From assembly GCA_038749025.1 (NCBI GenBank), contig JBCDIL010000004.1, forward strand, positions 1-64,000: a stretch of DNA of 64,000 bases, read 5' to 3'. Position numbers and translations under genes: made by a program. Position 1 is the first letter of the stretch, and each line of letters starts with the position of its first letter. Of this stretch, positions 43,275 through 50,734 are shown one piece after another. This DNA is from JBCAXA01 sp038749025. GTDB taxonomy: Bacteria; Pseudomonadota; Gammaproteobacteria; Steroidobacterales; Woeseiaceae. The notes beneath the pieces were generated by a model. That model ran no database searches. It saw nothing but the letters and a program-made list of their open reading frames with translations, and was not told the DNA's origin.

Positions 43275-44578
43275 GGAGTGCTCTCAGTACGCGGGGTAAG
43301 GGTCAAACTGACCTTGTGACCGGGGCGTAGATTAATGCCGAACGCGAGATCTGCAACTGTGGCGTCGGCACGGTCGGGGACGAATGCACGTAGCAAGACG
43401 CGAAAATGCCGACACATCTCGAGTTGTGAAAAATACTCGCCGATGCAACGCCGCGGCCCGAGTGAGAAAGGCATGTACGCCGGTTGGTCCACGGATTTCA
43501 GGAAACGCTCCGGCTGAAATTCGTCGGCGGATCGCCAGTAGTCGTCGTGTCGATGCAGTAGGTAGGGTGACAACATAATCGTGGTTTGCGCCGGTAGTGC
43601 TAGGTCAAGTACCTCAACGAACTCCCCACTCGCTCGCGAAAACAGCCAAACGGGTGGGTAAAGGCGCAACGTCTCATGCAGCACTGAGCGCATGAGCGGC
43701 AGCTCGGCCATCCACTCCAACGGCTGGTCGGCCATCGGTTCAGCCGCGTCAAACTCAGCGACGAGCCGTTCGGCAAGCGCGGGGCGCTGAGCCAGCTCAT
43801 TCCAGGCAAACGTCAACGTCGCGGCCGACGTCTCGTAGCCAGCAACGACCAGCGTCATCACCTCATCAACGATTTCCTTAAGGCTAAGCTCGGCCGCAAC
43901 GGCCGGCTCACCAAAGAGCAGCTCATCGAGAAAATCATCGGCTCGACGGACGGATGAGCGTCGCTCCGCGATGACTGCCTCGACGTCCTGCCGGGCGCTG
44001 CGTAGTTTTGTTACCGCCCGTAAGTCGCGGGCAAACTCCTCACTCAAGAAGCGAAATGGGTTCGTCTCAGTGTTGGCAAACCGCGCGTCAAAATCATCGC
44101 TAAGGATGGCGCGCAAGATAATCTCCAGTCCGAACTGACTCATCGTTGTATTGACGTCGATGGGTACGCCAGCTGCGCCAGCGCGTTGCCATTCGGCCGC
44201 GAGACGCTCGATCACCGCATCCATCGACACCACATGGCGGGCGATGCGCCGCCGCGTGAATGCGGGCTGCAACGCGCGACGATGGCGGCGCCACAATTCA
44301 CCGTCGTTAACGATGATGCCGTTGCCGAGTAGCATCCGAACGCGTTCAAAATCTGAGCCTTTGCGCAGTTTCTTATGCTGGCGTAGCAGCAACTGCCCCA
44401 CGTGCTCTGGCGAGTTTACGAAAACAGTGGCGCCCCGGCGTGAGTCTTCAAACGCGACGATCGAGCCATACTCTGCGCAAGCACTACTTAGCGTCTCTAA
44501 TGTCGACACGCCTACATTGAGATCGACTGGCTCGGTTGGGCCCGGCAGTTTGCGGGAACGGAAAGTGGCAGGCTGCAT
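43271..44578 (-). CDS. Cytochrome P450
   Basis: 435 aa, soluble bacterial class. I-helix oxygen motif AGYETSAATLTFAW, K-helix ExxR in LHETLRLYPP, and heme loop FSLGPRRCIGEYF with Cys378 as thiolate ligand. The I-helix has Glu-Thr, normal for monooxygenation. No ferredoxin or reductase gene is adjacent. Coupling to the acyl-AMP ligase-ACP gene suggests oxidation of a carrier-bound acyl chain. It is divergent from the DUF374 acyltransferase. Confidence 0.95.
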   Translation of the reverse strand: MQPATFRSRKLPGPTEPVDLNVGVSTLETLSSACAEYGSIVAFEDSRRGATVFVNSPEHVGQLLLRQHKKLRKGSDFERVRMLLGNGIIVNDGELWRRHRRALQPAFTRRRIARHVVSMDAVIERLAAEWQRAGAAGVPIDVNTTMSQFGLEIILRAILSDDFDARFANTETNPFRFLSEEFARDLRAVTKLRSARQDVEAVIAERRSSVRRADDFLDELLFGEPAVAAELSLKEIVDEVMTLVVAGYETSAATLTFAWNELAQRPALAERLVAEFDAAEPMADQPLEWMAELPLMRSVLHETLRLYPPVWLFSRASGEFVEVLDLALPAQTTIMLSPYLLHRHDDYWRSADEFQPERFLKSVDQPAYMPFSLGPRRCIGEYFSQLEMCRHFRVLLRAFVPDRADATVADLAFGINLRPGHKVSLTLTPRTESTP

Positions 44579-44647
44579 TGAAGCCCAACAATACAGGAAA
44601 GGCGGAAGTCTAACGTGGCCTCGGCAGCTACGGTAGGATGCACGGCC

Positions 44648-45400
44648 ATGTCACGCCCTACGCCTAACGAGAAGCACTCCGATACTGCACCGCGTCCGCG
44701 TCGCAAGAGTCCGTCAACGCGGCGGATGGACTGGCGTCGACGATTGAATTACCAACTTGGTTTGCCAATTGTGCGGTTGTTGTTATGGCTGCTATGGCGT
44801 AGCTATCGGTTTCGTTTCTTGCCCGGGCAAGAAGCACTGCTCAGTACCCCACCGGCAAACGGCGTCGCTCCGTGCTACTGGCACCAGCAACATGTGCTGT
44901 GCGGTTATGTCATCAAACGGTGGTTGCAGCGCGGGTTCAAAGCCGCCTTCTTAATCAGTGACTCTGTTGATGGCGAGGTTCCAGCCCGGCTCGCCCGCTC
45001 ATGGGGAGCGCTGGCGATTCGCGGCTCGGCCAACCGAACTGGCGCGGCGGCCATGCGCGAGATGCGAGAACTCGGTCGCAATGGCATCGGGATCGTAAGT
45101 ACCGCCGATGGACCGCTTGGGCCACACAAAGAATTTAAGGCCGGCGTTGTTTTAATGGCTAAATTGAACGGCGCAGCGATGTTGCCCATCACGTGTGCAG
45201 CGGAACAGTGCTGGACTTTGCGCCGCTGGGACAAATTTATGATTCCAAAACCGTTCAGTCGCGTTGTCGTCGCCATTGGCGACACCGTAGCACCGGCCCG
45301 CGGAATCGCTGAAGCCGACCTCGAGGTCGGACGCGTCGCGATGCAGTCAGCGTTGGATGCCCTTGAAGAGCAAGTCGAAATAGTTCTTCAAAGACAATGA
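44648..45400 (+). CDS. DUF374 lysophospholipid acyltransferase-like protein
   Basis: 250 aa. The PlsC-like core has WHQQHVLCGYV (catalytic His region), ISDSVDGEVPARLARSWG, and ADGPLGPHKEFKAGVVLMA, the DUF374 signature. One membrane-associated N-terminal segment (LGLPIVRLLLWLLWRSY). ATG 44648 has AGGA 9 nt upstream; GTG 44615 is the alternative and would add a basic tail. It probably acylates an envelope lipid. Divergent position beside the acyl-ACP/P450 pair hints that it may use the modified acyl chain. Confidence 0.88.
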   Translation: MSRPTPNEKHSDTAPRPRRKSPSTRRMDWRRRLNYQLGLPIVRLLLWLLWRSYRFRFLPGQEALLSTPPANGVAPCYWHQQHVLCGYVIKRWLQRGFKAAFLISDSVDGEVPARLARSWGALAIRGSANRTGAAAMREMRELGRNGIGIVSTADGPLGPHKEFKAGVVLMAKLNGAAMLPITCAAEQCWTLRRWDKFMIPKPFSRVVVAIGDTVAPARGIAEADLEVGRVAMQSALDALEEQVEIVLQRQ

Positions 45401-45517
45401 TTTATTATTGTTTTTTCAGTCAAACTATCGTTAATGCATGCAACTCCCTGAATCACAGTATCGATAGGCGAAACTTAATATTATTCAGGTATTTACTGCT
45501 ATTACTTGGAAGTAATT

Positions 45518-46024
45518 CTATTCGACGGTAACGGTGATGACAGATGATGCAACCGGTGGTTCATGCGGCACATGCAGATGATCACCCAGCAGCAACTGCA
45601 ACGTATGTTCGCCGGGCTCGAGTGTCAATTCCACGCTTGTTTGGCCACCGCCGAAATGGCGGTACTTATCATCGTTAGGGATAGGCAACCCTAGGTTGTT
45701 CGGTAGCGGTGCATCGACCAACAAATGGTGGTGGCCACACGCACTCGACTCCGTCCCTGCAGGCACGATTGTCAGATTCTCGGCTCCGAACACCACGGTG
45801 AACGGTGACGCGACGACTGCCCCATCGGCCGGTTCAACGATAAAAACCTTTGCGCCGTCCGGTGCTGCCGTGCGCGGCAACGACGGTTGCGCCGCTTCCG
45901 CCGCGATGGCTTCCTGGTCCTGCGGTGCTGCTGCGGGCGCCGTTTCCTCGCGACCACATCCTGCGACAACCACGACGAGAGCAAAGAGACTGCCTGTAGC
46001 AGTCCGAGACAACGGCATTAGCAT
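45518..46024 (-). CDS. DUF4399 lipoprotein
   Basis: 168 aa. Lipobox VAGC, a short Ala/Glu/Pro-rich linker, then a compact beta domain: DGAVVASPFTVVFGAENL, ACGHHHLLVDAPLP, HFGGGQTSVELTLEPGEHTLQLLLGDHLH. These are the conserved blocks of DUF4399. The His cluster GHHH and the later HxHVPH look able to bind metal. It is the last gene of a PadR-led minus-strand operon, 5 nt after the HAAS-like gene. Confidence 0.88.
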   Translation of the reverse strand: MLMPLSRTATGSLFALVVVVAGCGREETAPAAAPQDQEAIAAEAAQPSLPRTAAPDGAKVFIVEPADGAVVASPFTVVFGAENLTIVPAGTESSACGHHHLLVDAPLPNNLGLPIPNDDKYRHFGGGQTSVELTLEPGEHTLQLLLGDHLHVPHEPPVASSVITVTVE

Positions 46025-46029
46025 GAGGT

Positions 46030-46422
46030 TTAGTATCCGGCGTACAAGAGCGAGTGCAGGCAGAATAACGTAGCCGCTGTGATTGCACTACCACCGATCG
46101 TGGCCGCAAGCCAACGCCCGAGAAAATTCGGGTGGACATGTTGCACATCGCCGGCAACTGACAAGATAGGGGTTGTTGCCTCGCACCCATGTACCGACCG
46201 GCAGACGGCGACAAATTCATCGCCGAGGCCTAAAGCCTTCGCCGCTTCACGGTGTGCATCGACACGTGACAAGCCGCCCGCCTCGGCCGCGTCTCGCACG
46301 TCGTCGTAGTGGCACTGCAGCTCCTCGGTTAACCGTTCCGTCCACTCGGTACTAATGTTGGCGCGGCGTAATTGCCCGCCGAGAGCGATCCAATCGATCG
46401 TAGCGATATCGTTGCTAGACAT
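46030..46422 (-). CDS. HAAS-like membrane protein downstream of PadR
   Basis: 130 aa. The N-terminal ~75 residues form a helical domain (LGGQLRRANISTEWTERLTEELQCHYDDVRDAAEAGG, then AHREAAKALGLGDE) like the HAAS/permease-prefix domain often encoded after PadR genes; one C-terminal membrane helix follows. The ATG at 46422 overlaps the PadR stop by 8 nt. It probably modulates PadR or tethers it to the membrane, which is inference from context. Confidence 0.75.
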   Translation of the reverse strand: MSSNDIATIDWIALGGQLRRANISTEWTERLTEELQCHYDDVRDAAEAGGLSRVDAHREAAKALGLGDEFVAVCRSVHGCEATTPILSVAGDVQHVHPNFLGRWLAATIGGSAITAATLFCLHSLLYAGY

Positions 46423-46750
46423 GTGTCGGGTCCAGTGCTGCATTGATACCTTGTTGGACGCGATCCCACTCGCCGGTCAACGCGGCTAGCCGCCTTTGGC
46501 CAGCCGTCGTTAGCGAGTAGTAAACACGCTCGCGGCCATCCACTTTTTTACGGCGCGATTGTAACGCGCCGGCTTTTTCAAGCGCATGCAGCGCCGGGTA
46601 GACAACGCCCTCGCCGAGTGCGATCGCCTCTGCCGTAACAAGGCGGATCTTACGGACGATCTCATAGCCATACATCTCGCTGTCAACCAGCAGCCGCAAA
46701 ACAAGCAGCTCCGGCACACCGGTCATGAAGGGCGGATTGGTTCTGGCCAT
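46415..46750 (-). CDS. PadR-family transcriptional regulator
   Basis: 111 aa, the short PadR-s2 type. Winged HTH: ELLVLRLLVDSEMYGYEIVRKI, EGVVYPALHALEKAGAL, GRERVYYSLTTAGQRRL, with a short C-terminal dimerisation helix. ATG 46750 has GGGAG 5 nt upstream; ATG 46762 would sit within about 5 nt of the predicted transcription start. Its promoter carries a palindrome across the spacer, so it is very likely autorepressed. Confidence 0.93.
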   Translation of the reverse strand: MARTNPPFMTGVPELLVLRLLVDSEMYGYEIVRKIRLVTAEAIALGEGVVYPALHALEKAGALQSRRKKVDGRERVYYSLTTAGQRRLAALTGEWDRVQQGINAALDPTHV

Positions 46751-46773
46751 ACAAACTCCCATCCAATCACCCC

Positions 46774-46802
46774 TGTATACCTTTAACTAAATAGTATGTC
46801 AA
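46774..46802 (-). promoter_or_regulatory. Sigma-70 promoter of the padR operon
   Basis: On the minus strand: -35 TTGACA (46802-46797, perfect), 17-bp spacer, -10 TATACA (46779-46774). PadR operator copy 1 fills the spacer and overlaps the -10. Confidence 0.8.
46777..46797. promoter_or_regulatory. PadR operator, copy 1
   Basis: ATACCT-N9-TAGTAT. Shares ATACCTTTAAC with copy 2 and the same 21-bp length; the right arm is degenerate. It lies inside the padR promoter. Confidence 0.7.
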
Positions 46803-46833
46803 TCTTGTATCACGCTGCGATTCAGCAATACTA

Positions 46834-46854
46834 ATACCTTTAACCACTAGGTAT
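46834..46854. promoter_or_regulatory. PadR operator, copy 2
   Basis: ATACCT-N9-AGGTAT, a perfect 6-bp inverted repeat 57 bp from copy 1. It ends just before the TonB-like reading frame and includes the AGG that serves as ribosome-binding site for ATG 46861, so bound protein would block that gene. Confidence 0.75.
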
Positions 46855-46860
46855 ATGCGC

Positions 46861-47505
46861 ATGACAATGACCCTTCCGAACCGCGCGCGCTCTGTGCCCC
46901 CAGCGGCTATCGTTACCGGCGCCCTGTTGTACCTGATGGCCGCGTTGCTCCAGCAACGGATACCGCTGCCGGACGACCCGTGTGCTAATCCACTGCTGTG
47001 CCAATACATCAGCATCACGGACGTCGAGCCGCCGCGTCCCACGCCGGTTGATCCGACGATCGAGCCGATTCCGCCTCTTGAACCAATCGAACCGCCGATC
47101 GGTACTACCAGCAAGAACGCGCCGATCGTTTTTGCACCGATCGCACCTCCATCGCCCGGGGATTTCACTCTCGGCGGCGCGCTGGCGCACCCCGCCCCCG
47201 GTCTCGTGGCACCGCCGGAACCACTCGACAACGCGCCTGCCTTGTTGGTACGACGCCCGCAACCGCAGTTTCCGGCGATCGCAATTAGTCGCGGATTGTC
47301 TGGCTATGTCGACGTTCGCTTCGACGTCCTCGCATCGGGCGCAACGACCAATATTGTCGTCGTCGCGTCGAGTGATGTCTTGTTCGAAAAAGCCGCGTTG
47401 AAAGCCGCGAGAAAACTAAAGTTTCGCGCTCGTCATGTCGATGGCAATGCCGTTATCAGCATTGGTCATGAGATGCGCTTTAGGTTCGAGCATGACGACC
47501 AATAG
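46861..47505 (+). CDS. TonB-like energy transducer protein
   Basis: 214 aa. N-terminal membrane anchor (PPAAIVTGALLYLMAALL), a Pro-rich periplasmic linker (EPPRPTPVDPTIEPIPPLEPIEPP), then a TonB C-terminal domain (PQFPAIAISRGLSGYVDVRFDVLASG, FEKAALKAARKLKFRA). ATGs occur at 46855, 46861 and 46867; AGG 8-9 nt upstream favours 46861. No ExbB/ExbD is nearby, so it is either an accessory TonB or a stress-linked variant, as seen in PadR/BlaI-type loci. Expression is probably repressed by PadR. Confidence 0.88.
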   Translation: MTMTLPNRARSVPPAAIVTGALLYLMAALLQQRIPLPDDPCANPLLCQYISITDVEPPRPTPVDPTIEPIPPLEPIEPPIGTTSKNAPIVFAPIAPPSPGDFTLGGALAHPAPGLVAPPEPLDNAPALLVRRPQPQFPAIAISRGLSGYVDVRFDVLASGATTNIVVVASSDVLFEKAALKAARKLKFRARHVDGNAVISIGHEMRFRFEHDDQ

Positions 47506-47515
47506 CGATGGCGGC

Positions 47516-48922
47516 TTACGTCTGGCCTAACGCATCCAGATAAATCTGGCGGACCATTGCGACGTGTTTGTCAACGTCGTTTGGACGCCAGTCGCTCGTA
47601 TCGATCGGCGGCAGTACGTCTACGCGGACGCGCGCGGGGTGAAGGAACACCCCACCTTTAGGCAGCACGTCTGTGGAGTTGTGAATAACGATGGGGACGA
47701 TTGGAACGCCGGCTTCGCGGGCGATGTGAAATGGCCCTTTTTTGAACGGCCCTAGGCGATCGCCGACACTGCGGGTTCCTTCCGGGGCGATTGCGATTGA
47801 GATACCTTGGCGCAAAGTATGGGTCACGGACTTCAAACTACGTACGGCTTTTTCCGCGTTTTTGCGATCGACGAACACGGTGTCAGCAATGCGAAATAGC
47901 GGACCGGCAAGCGGGTGCATGGCCAGCTCTTTTTTCGCAATGCCGGTGAAGTCCCGGCGCAATAGTCGCGCCACGATAAGGGCATCGGTCACGCTCTGGT
48001 GGTTAAAGATAAACACGGCGGGGCGCTGCGACCAAACGTGCTCCTCACCGTCGATATCGAGCTTAATGCCGGACAGCGAACTGCCGACTTCCCCCCAGAT
48101 TGTCGTCGCCAAATTGACCGCTTCGCGCTTCGATCGATTCAAGAACCACGTCGGCGCAATCGACAGTGCCGCGCCGATGAATGATCCGTACGACAGACCG
48201 GTACGTACCCACTCGGTTAAGCCCGGCATGCCTCTCGACTCAAAGCGAAGGATCGGCCACTGTTTCGCCGTCGCTAGCTTGGTCAACTCAGCGTCCGGGT
48301 TCATGGGCCGCGGATTGCCGACCGCATTCAGTAACGGCAAGTCCTCATAGCCATCGCTGTAAAAGTAAGCGTCCTGCAAAGACGCACCGTGACCCCGCGT
48401 GAACTCCGTAGCAACCTCGAGCTTGCCCTTACCGTATACGATAGGGTTGTCGATACCGCCTGTGAACTTACCCTGTTGCACCGAAAACTGATTGCAAAAG
48501 ACGGTGTCGATACCTAACTCTCTCGCGATCGGTTCGGCCTGATAACGTGTCGCCGACGTCACCATTGCGACGCGGTGACCGAGGCTGTGGTGTCGACGCA
48601 CGATCGCCCGAGCCTCCGGGTAGATAGCCGCGGCCGTGTGGCGACGGAACACCCGCTCACCCAGTACCTCAAGCGTCGTCTCTTTCTCGCCGATAAGGTC
48701 ATCCGCGCTGCTGCGCAGCAACTCATCATAACCGCTGCCGTTAATTCGGTTACTCAGCAACGTACCCACTTGCCCAATGGCCTCACGTGGTGATGCGCCG
48801 CCATCGCGAAGGCGCTCGAATAAGAACGAGACCACCGTGAATCCGGACACGAGGGTCCCATCGAGGTCGAAAAACGCGGTGTGTTTGTCACCGTGCGGTG
48901 CGTCGTCGAGATGAGCGGTCAT
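47516..48922 (-). CDS. HAD-IB phosphatase fused to 1-acylglycerol-3-phosphate acyltransferase
   Basis: 468 aa bifunctional protein. Residues 10-215 are a HAD-IB (SerB-like) domain with FFDLDGTLVSG, MVTSATRYQ and DGYEDLPLL. Residues ~240-460 are a PlsC domain with FNHQSVTD (NHx4D), GIAKKEL, FVDRKN, and APEGTRSVG. Known fusions of this type are assumed to link lysophosphatidic acid acylation with a phosphatase step in lipid metabolism. It is a single gene on the minus strand, convergent with the TonB-like gene. Confidence 0.92.
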   Translation of the reverse strand: MTAHLDDAPHGDKHTAFFDLDGTLVSGFTVVSFLFERLRDGGASPREAIGQVGTLLSNRINGSGYDELLRSSADDLIGEKETTLEVLGERVFRRHTAAAIYPEARAIVRRHHSLGHRVAMVTSATRYQAEPIARELGIDTVFCNQFSVQQGKFTGGIDNPIVYGKGKLEVATEFTRGHGASLQDAYFYSDGYEDLPLLNAVGNPRPMNPDAELTKLATAKQWPILRFESRGMPGLTEWVRTGLSYGSFIGAALSIAPTWFLNRSKREAVNLATTIWGEVGSSLSGIKLDIDGEEHVWSQRPAVFIFNHQSVTDALIVARLLRRDFTGIAKKELAMHPLAGPLFRIADTVFVDRKNAEKAVRSLKSVTHTLRQGISIAIAPEGTRSVGDRLGPFKKGPFHIAREAGVPIVPIVIHNSTDVLPKGGVFLHPARVRVDVLPPIDTSDWRPNDVDKHVAMVRQIYLDALGQT

Positions 48923-48993
48923 TGCGTAGCCATCGCCTTTGGGCGTCAGTCGCTATTGTGCGTGCTGTGAGCGACGCTGGCCAGCCGACCCGC

Positions 48994-49455
48994 TCACAGA
49001 GACGGTTGCGAGCGCGACACAATATTGCGCAGCACGAAGCTGGACTCGATCCGGGCAACGCCCGGCAATGCCGACAAAACCCGCCGATGCAACTGCTCGT
49101 AAGCGGCCAAGTCGGCAACAGCGACTTTGACGGCATAATCGACCCCGCCCGCCATTAGCTCGCAACTCAGTACTTCGGGAACCCGACGAATCGCCGACTC
49201 GAATGTTTGCAATGTCGATTCCGTTTGCGAATCCAGCGTGACCTGAACCCTGACCTCCGTACCGGCGTTCAAAACAGCCGGGGCGACAGTCGCACGGTAC
49301 TCGACCAACACACCCGTCGCCTCCAGACGGGCAATTCGCCTCGAACAAGCGCTGGTAGAGAGTCCGACCCGCTGCCCTAACTCGGTCATCGATAACCTGG
49401 CATTGTGTTGCAGTGCCCGAACTAGGCGGGCATCCAACGGATCGAGTGCCTGCAA
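48994..49455 (-). CDS. Lrp/AsnC-family regulator
   Basis: 153 aa. N-terminal HTH (LDPLDARLVRALQHNARLSMTELGQRVGLSTSACSRRI) and a C-terminal RAM ligand domain (VPEVLSCELMAGGVDYAVKVAVADLAAYEQL, LPGVARIESSFVL). The frame is open upstream to 49572, but the family begins directly before LDPLD, where a TTG occurs at 49455; that start gives the standard length. Divergent from alanine dehydrogenase, the common arrangement for an alanine-responsive activator of ald. Confidence 0.9.
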   Translation of the reverse strand: MQALDPLDARLVRALQHNARLSMTELGQRVGLSTSACSRRIARLEATGVLVEYRATVAPAVLNAGTEVRVQVTLDSQTESTLQTFESAIRRVPEVLSCELMAGGVDYAVKVAVADLAAYEQLHRRVLSALPGVARIESSFVLRNIVSRSQPSL

Positions 49456-49479
49456 GATTTTTTCTCTGTCTCTTAAATA

Positions 49480-49496
49480 AACACAATATTCGTGTT
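49480..49496. promoter_or_regulatory. Lrp-type operator candidate in the lrp-ald gap
   Basis: AACAC-AATATTC-GTGTT, a perfect 5-bp inverted repeat with an AT-rich 7-bp centre, within an AT-rich promoter block between the divergent genes. It fits Lrp-family preferences. Confidence 0.55.
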
Positions 49497-49583
49497 CAAT
49501 ATATCGTTCTTTATACAGTTTTTGCAAAATAACGACCCCTAAAACGGGATTATCATGTCGAGCTCTGGTCAAGGAGAAGACTC

Positions 49584-50702
49584 ATGCGCATCGGTGTACC
49601 AACAGAAATCAAAAACAATGAGTTTCGGGTCGGTCTGACCCCCGGGGCCGTGCGCGAATACGCGGCGGCTGGGCACACCGTTAGCGTACAAACCGGCGCC
49701 GGCCTCGGCATTGCCGAGAACGACAGTGCCTATGAGCAGGCTGGCGCCGCGATAGTGCCCGATGCCGCAGCGGTGTTTGCTGCCGCTGACATGATCATTA
49801 AGGTCAAAGAACCACAGGCTAGCGAGATCGCCCAGCTTCGCCCCGAGCAAATTCTCTTCACGTACTTGCACTTGGCGGCGGATCGGGAGCAAACGATTGG
49901 CTTGCTGAAATCCGGCGCGACAGCAATTGCTTACGAGACCGTTACCGACAGCCGCGGACGCCTGCCCTTGCTGGCGCCGATGAGTGAAGTGGCGGGCCGC
50001 TTATCGGTGCAAGCCGCCGCCGGCGCGTTAACCCGTTTAAGCGGCGGTCGTGGACTGTTAATGGGCGGAGTTCCTGGCGTTCCGCCCGCCTCTGTCGTCG
50101 TTTTGGGCGGCGGTGTCGTCGGTACCCAAGCGGCCAGAATGGCGGTAGGTCTCGGTGCCGAAGTAACGGTACTCGACCGCTCGCTCGACCGACTGCGAGA
50201 GCTCGACACCGAATTTAACGGCCGAGTGCGACTCAGCTACTCAACCACCGAGACCATCTCGCGGGAATCCGCGCGCGCCGATGCCATCATTGGCGCGGTC
50301 CTCCTGCCCGGCGCAAGCGCACCGACATTGATCTCGCGCGCGATGCTCGCTGATCTCAAGCCCGGCGCCGTGCTGGTCGATGTCGCGATCGATCAAGGCG
50401 GGTGCTTCGAGACATCGCGCCCAACAACCCATGCCGAGCCAACCTACATCGTCGATGGGATCGTGCATTACTGTGTTGCGAATATGCCGGGTGCTGTGCC
50501 GCGAACGTCGGCACAGGCGCTCGGCAATGCCACATTGCCATTCGGCTTACGACTCGCGGACGAAGGGCTGCAGGCCTTGCGAGGCGACAGCGGATTTCTG
50601 GCCGGGCTTAACGTACACGGCGGTCAGCTCACCGCCGAGGCGGTCGCGCAGAGCCTAGACTTACCCTACGTAACGCCGCAGCAAGCGCTCGATACGCGCT
50701 AG
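49584..50702 (+). CDS. ald: Alanine dehydrogenase
   Basis: 372 aa, full length. Catalyses reversible NAD-dependent deamination of L-alanine to pyruvate and ammonium. N-terminal MRIGVPTEIKNNEFRVGLTP contains the substrate-binding Arg; MIIKVKEPQ holds the catalytic Lys; YLHLAADRE holds the catalytic His; the Rossmann motif is VVLGGGVVGTQAARMA. AAGGAG precedes the ATG. Regulated in all likelihood by the divergent Lrp-family protein. Confidence 0.97.
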   Translation: MRIGVPTEIKNNEFRVGLTPGAVREYAAAGHTVSVQTGAGLGIAENDSAYEQAGAAIVPDAAAVFAAADMIIKVKEPQASEIAQLRPEQILFTYLHLAADREQTIGLLKSGATAIAYETVTDSRGRLPLLAPMSEVAGRLSVQAAAGALTRLSGGRGLLMGGVPGVPPASVVVLGGGVVGTQAARMAVGLGAEVTVLDRSLDRLRELDTEFNGRVRLSYSTTETISRESARADAIIGAVLLPGASAPTLISRAMLADLKPGAVLVDVAIDQGGCFETSRPTTHAEPTYIVDGIVHYCVANMPGAVPRTSAQALGNATLPFGLRLADEGLQALRGDSGFLAGLNVHGGQLTAEAVAQSLDLPYVTPQQALDTR

Positions 50703-50734
50703 CGATTCTGGCGTGGCTGCGCGTCGAGCTCGGC

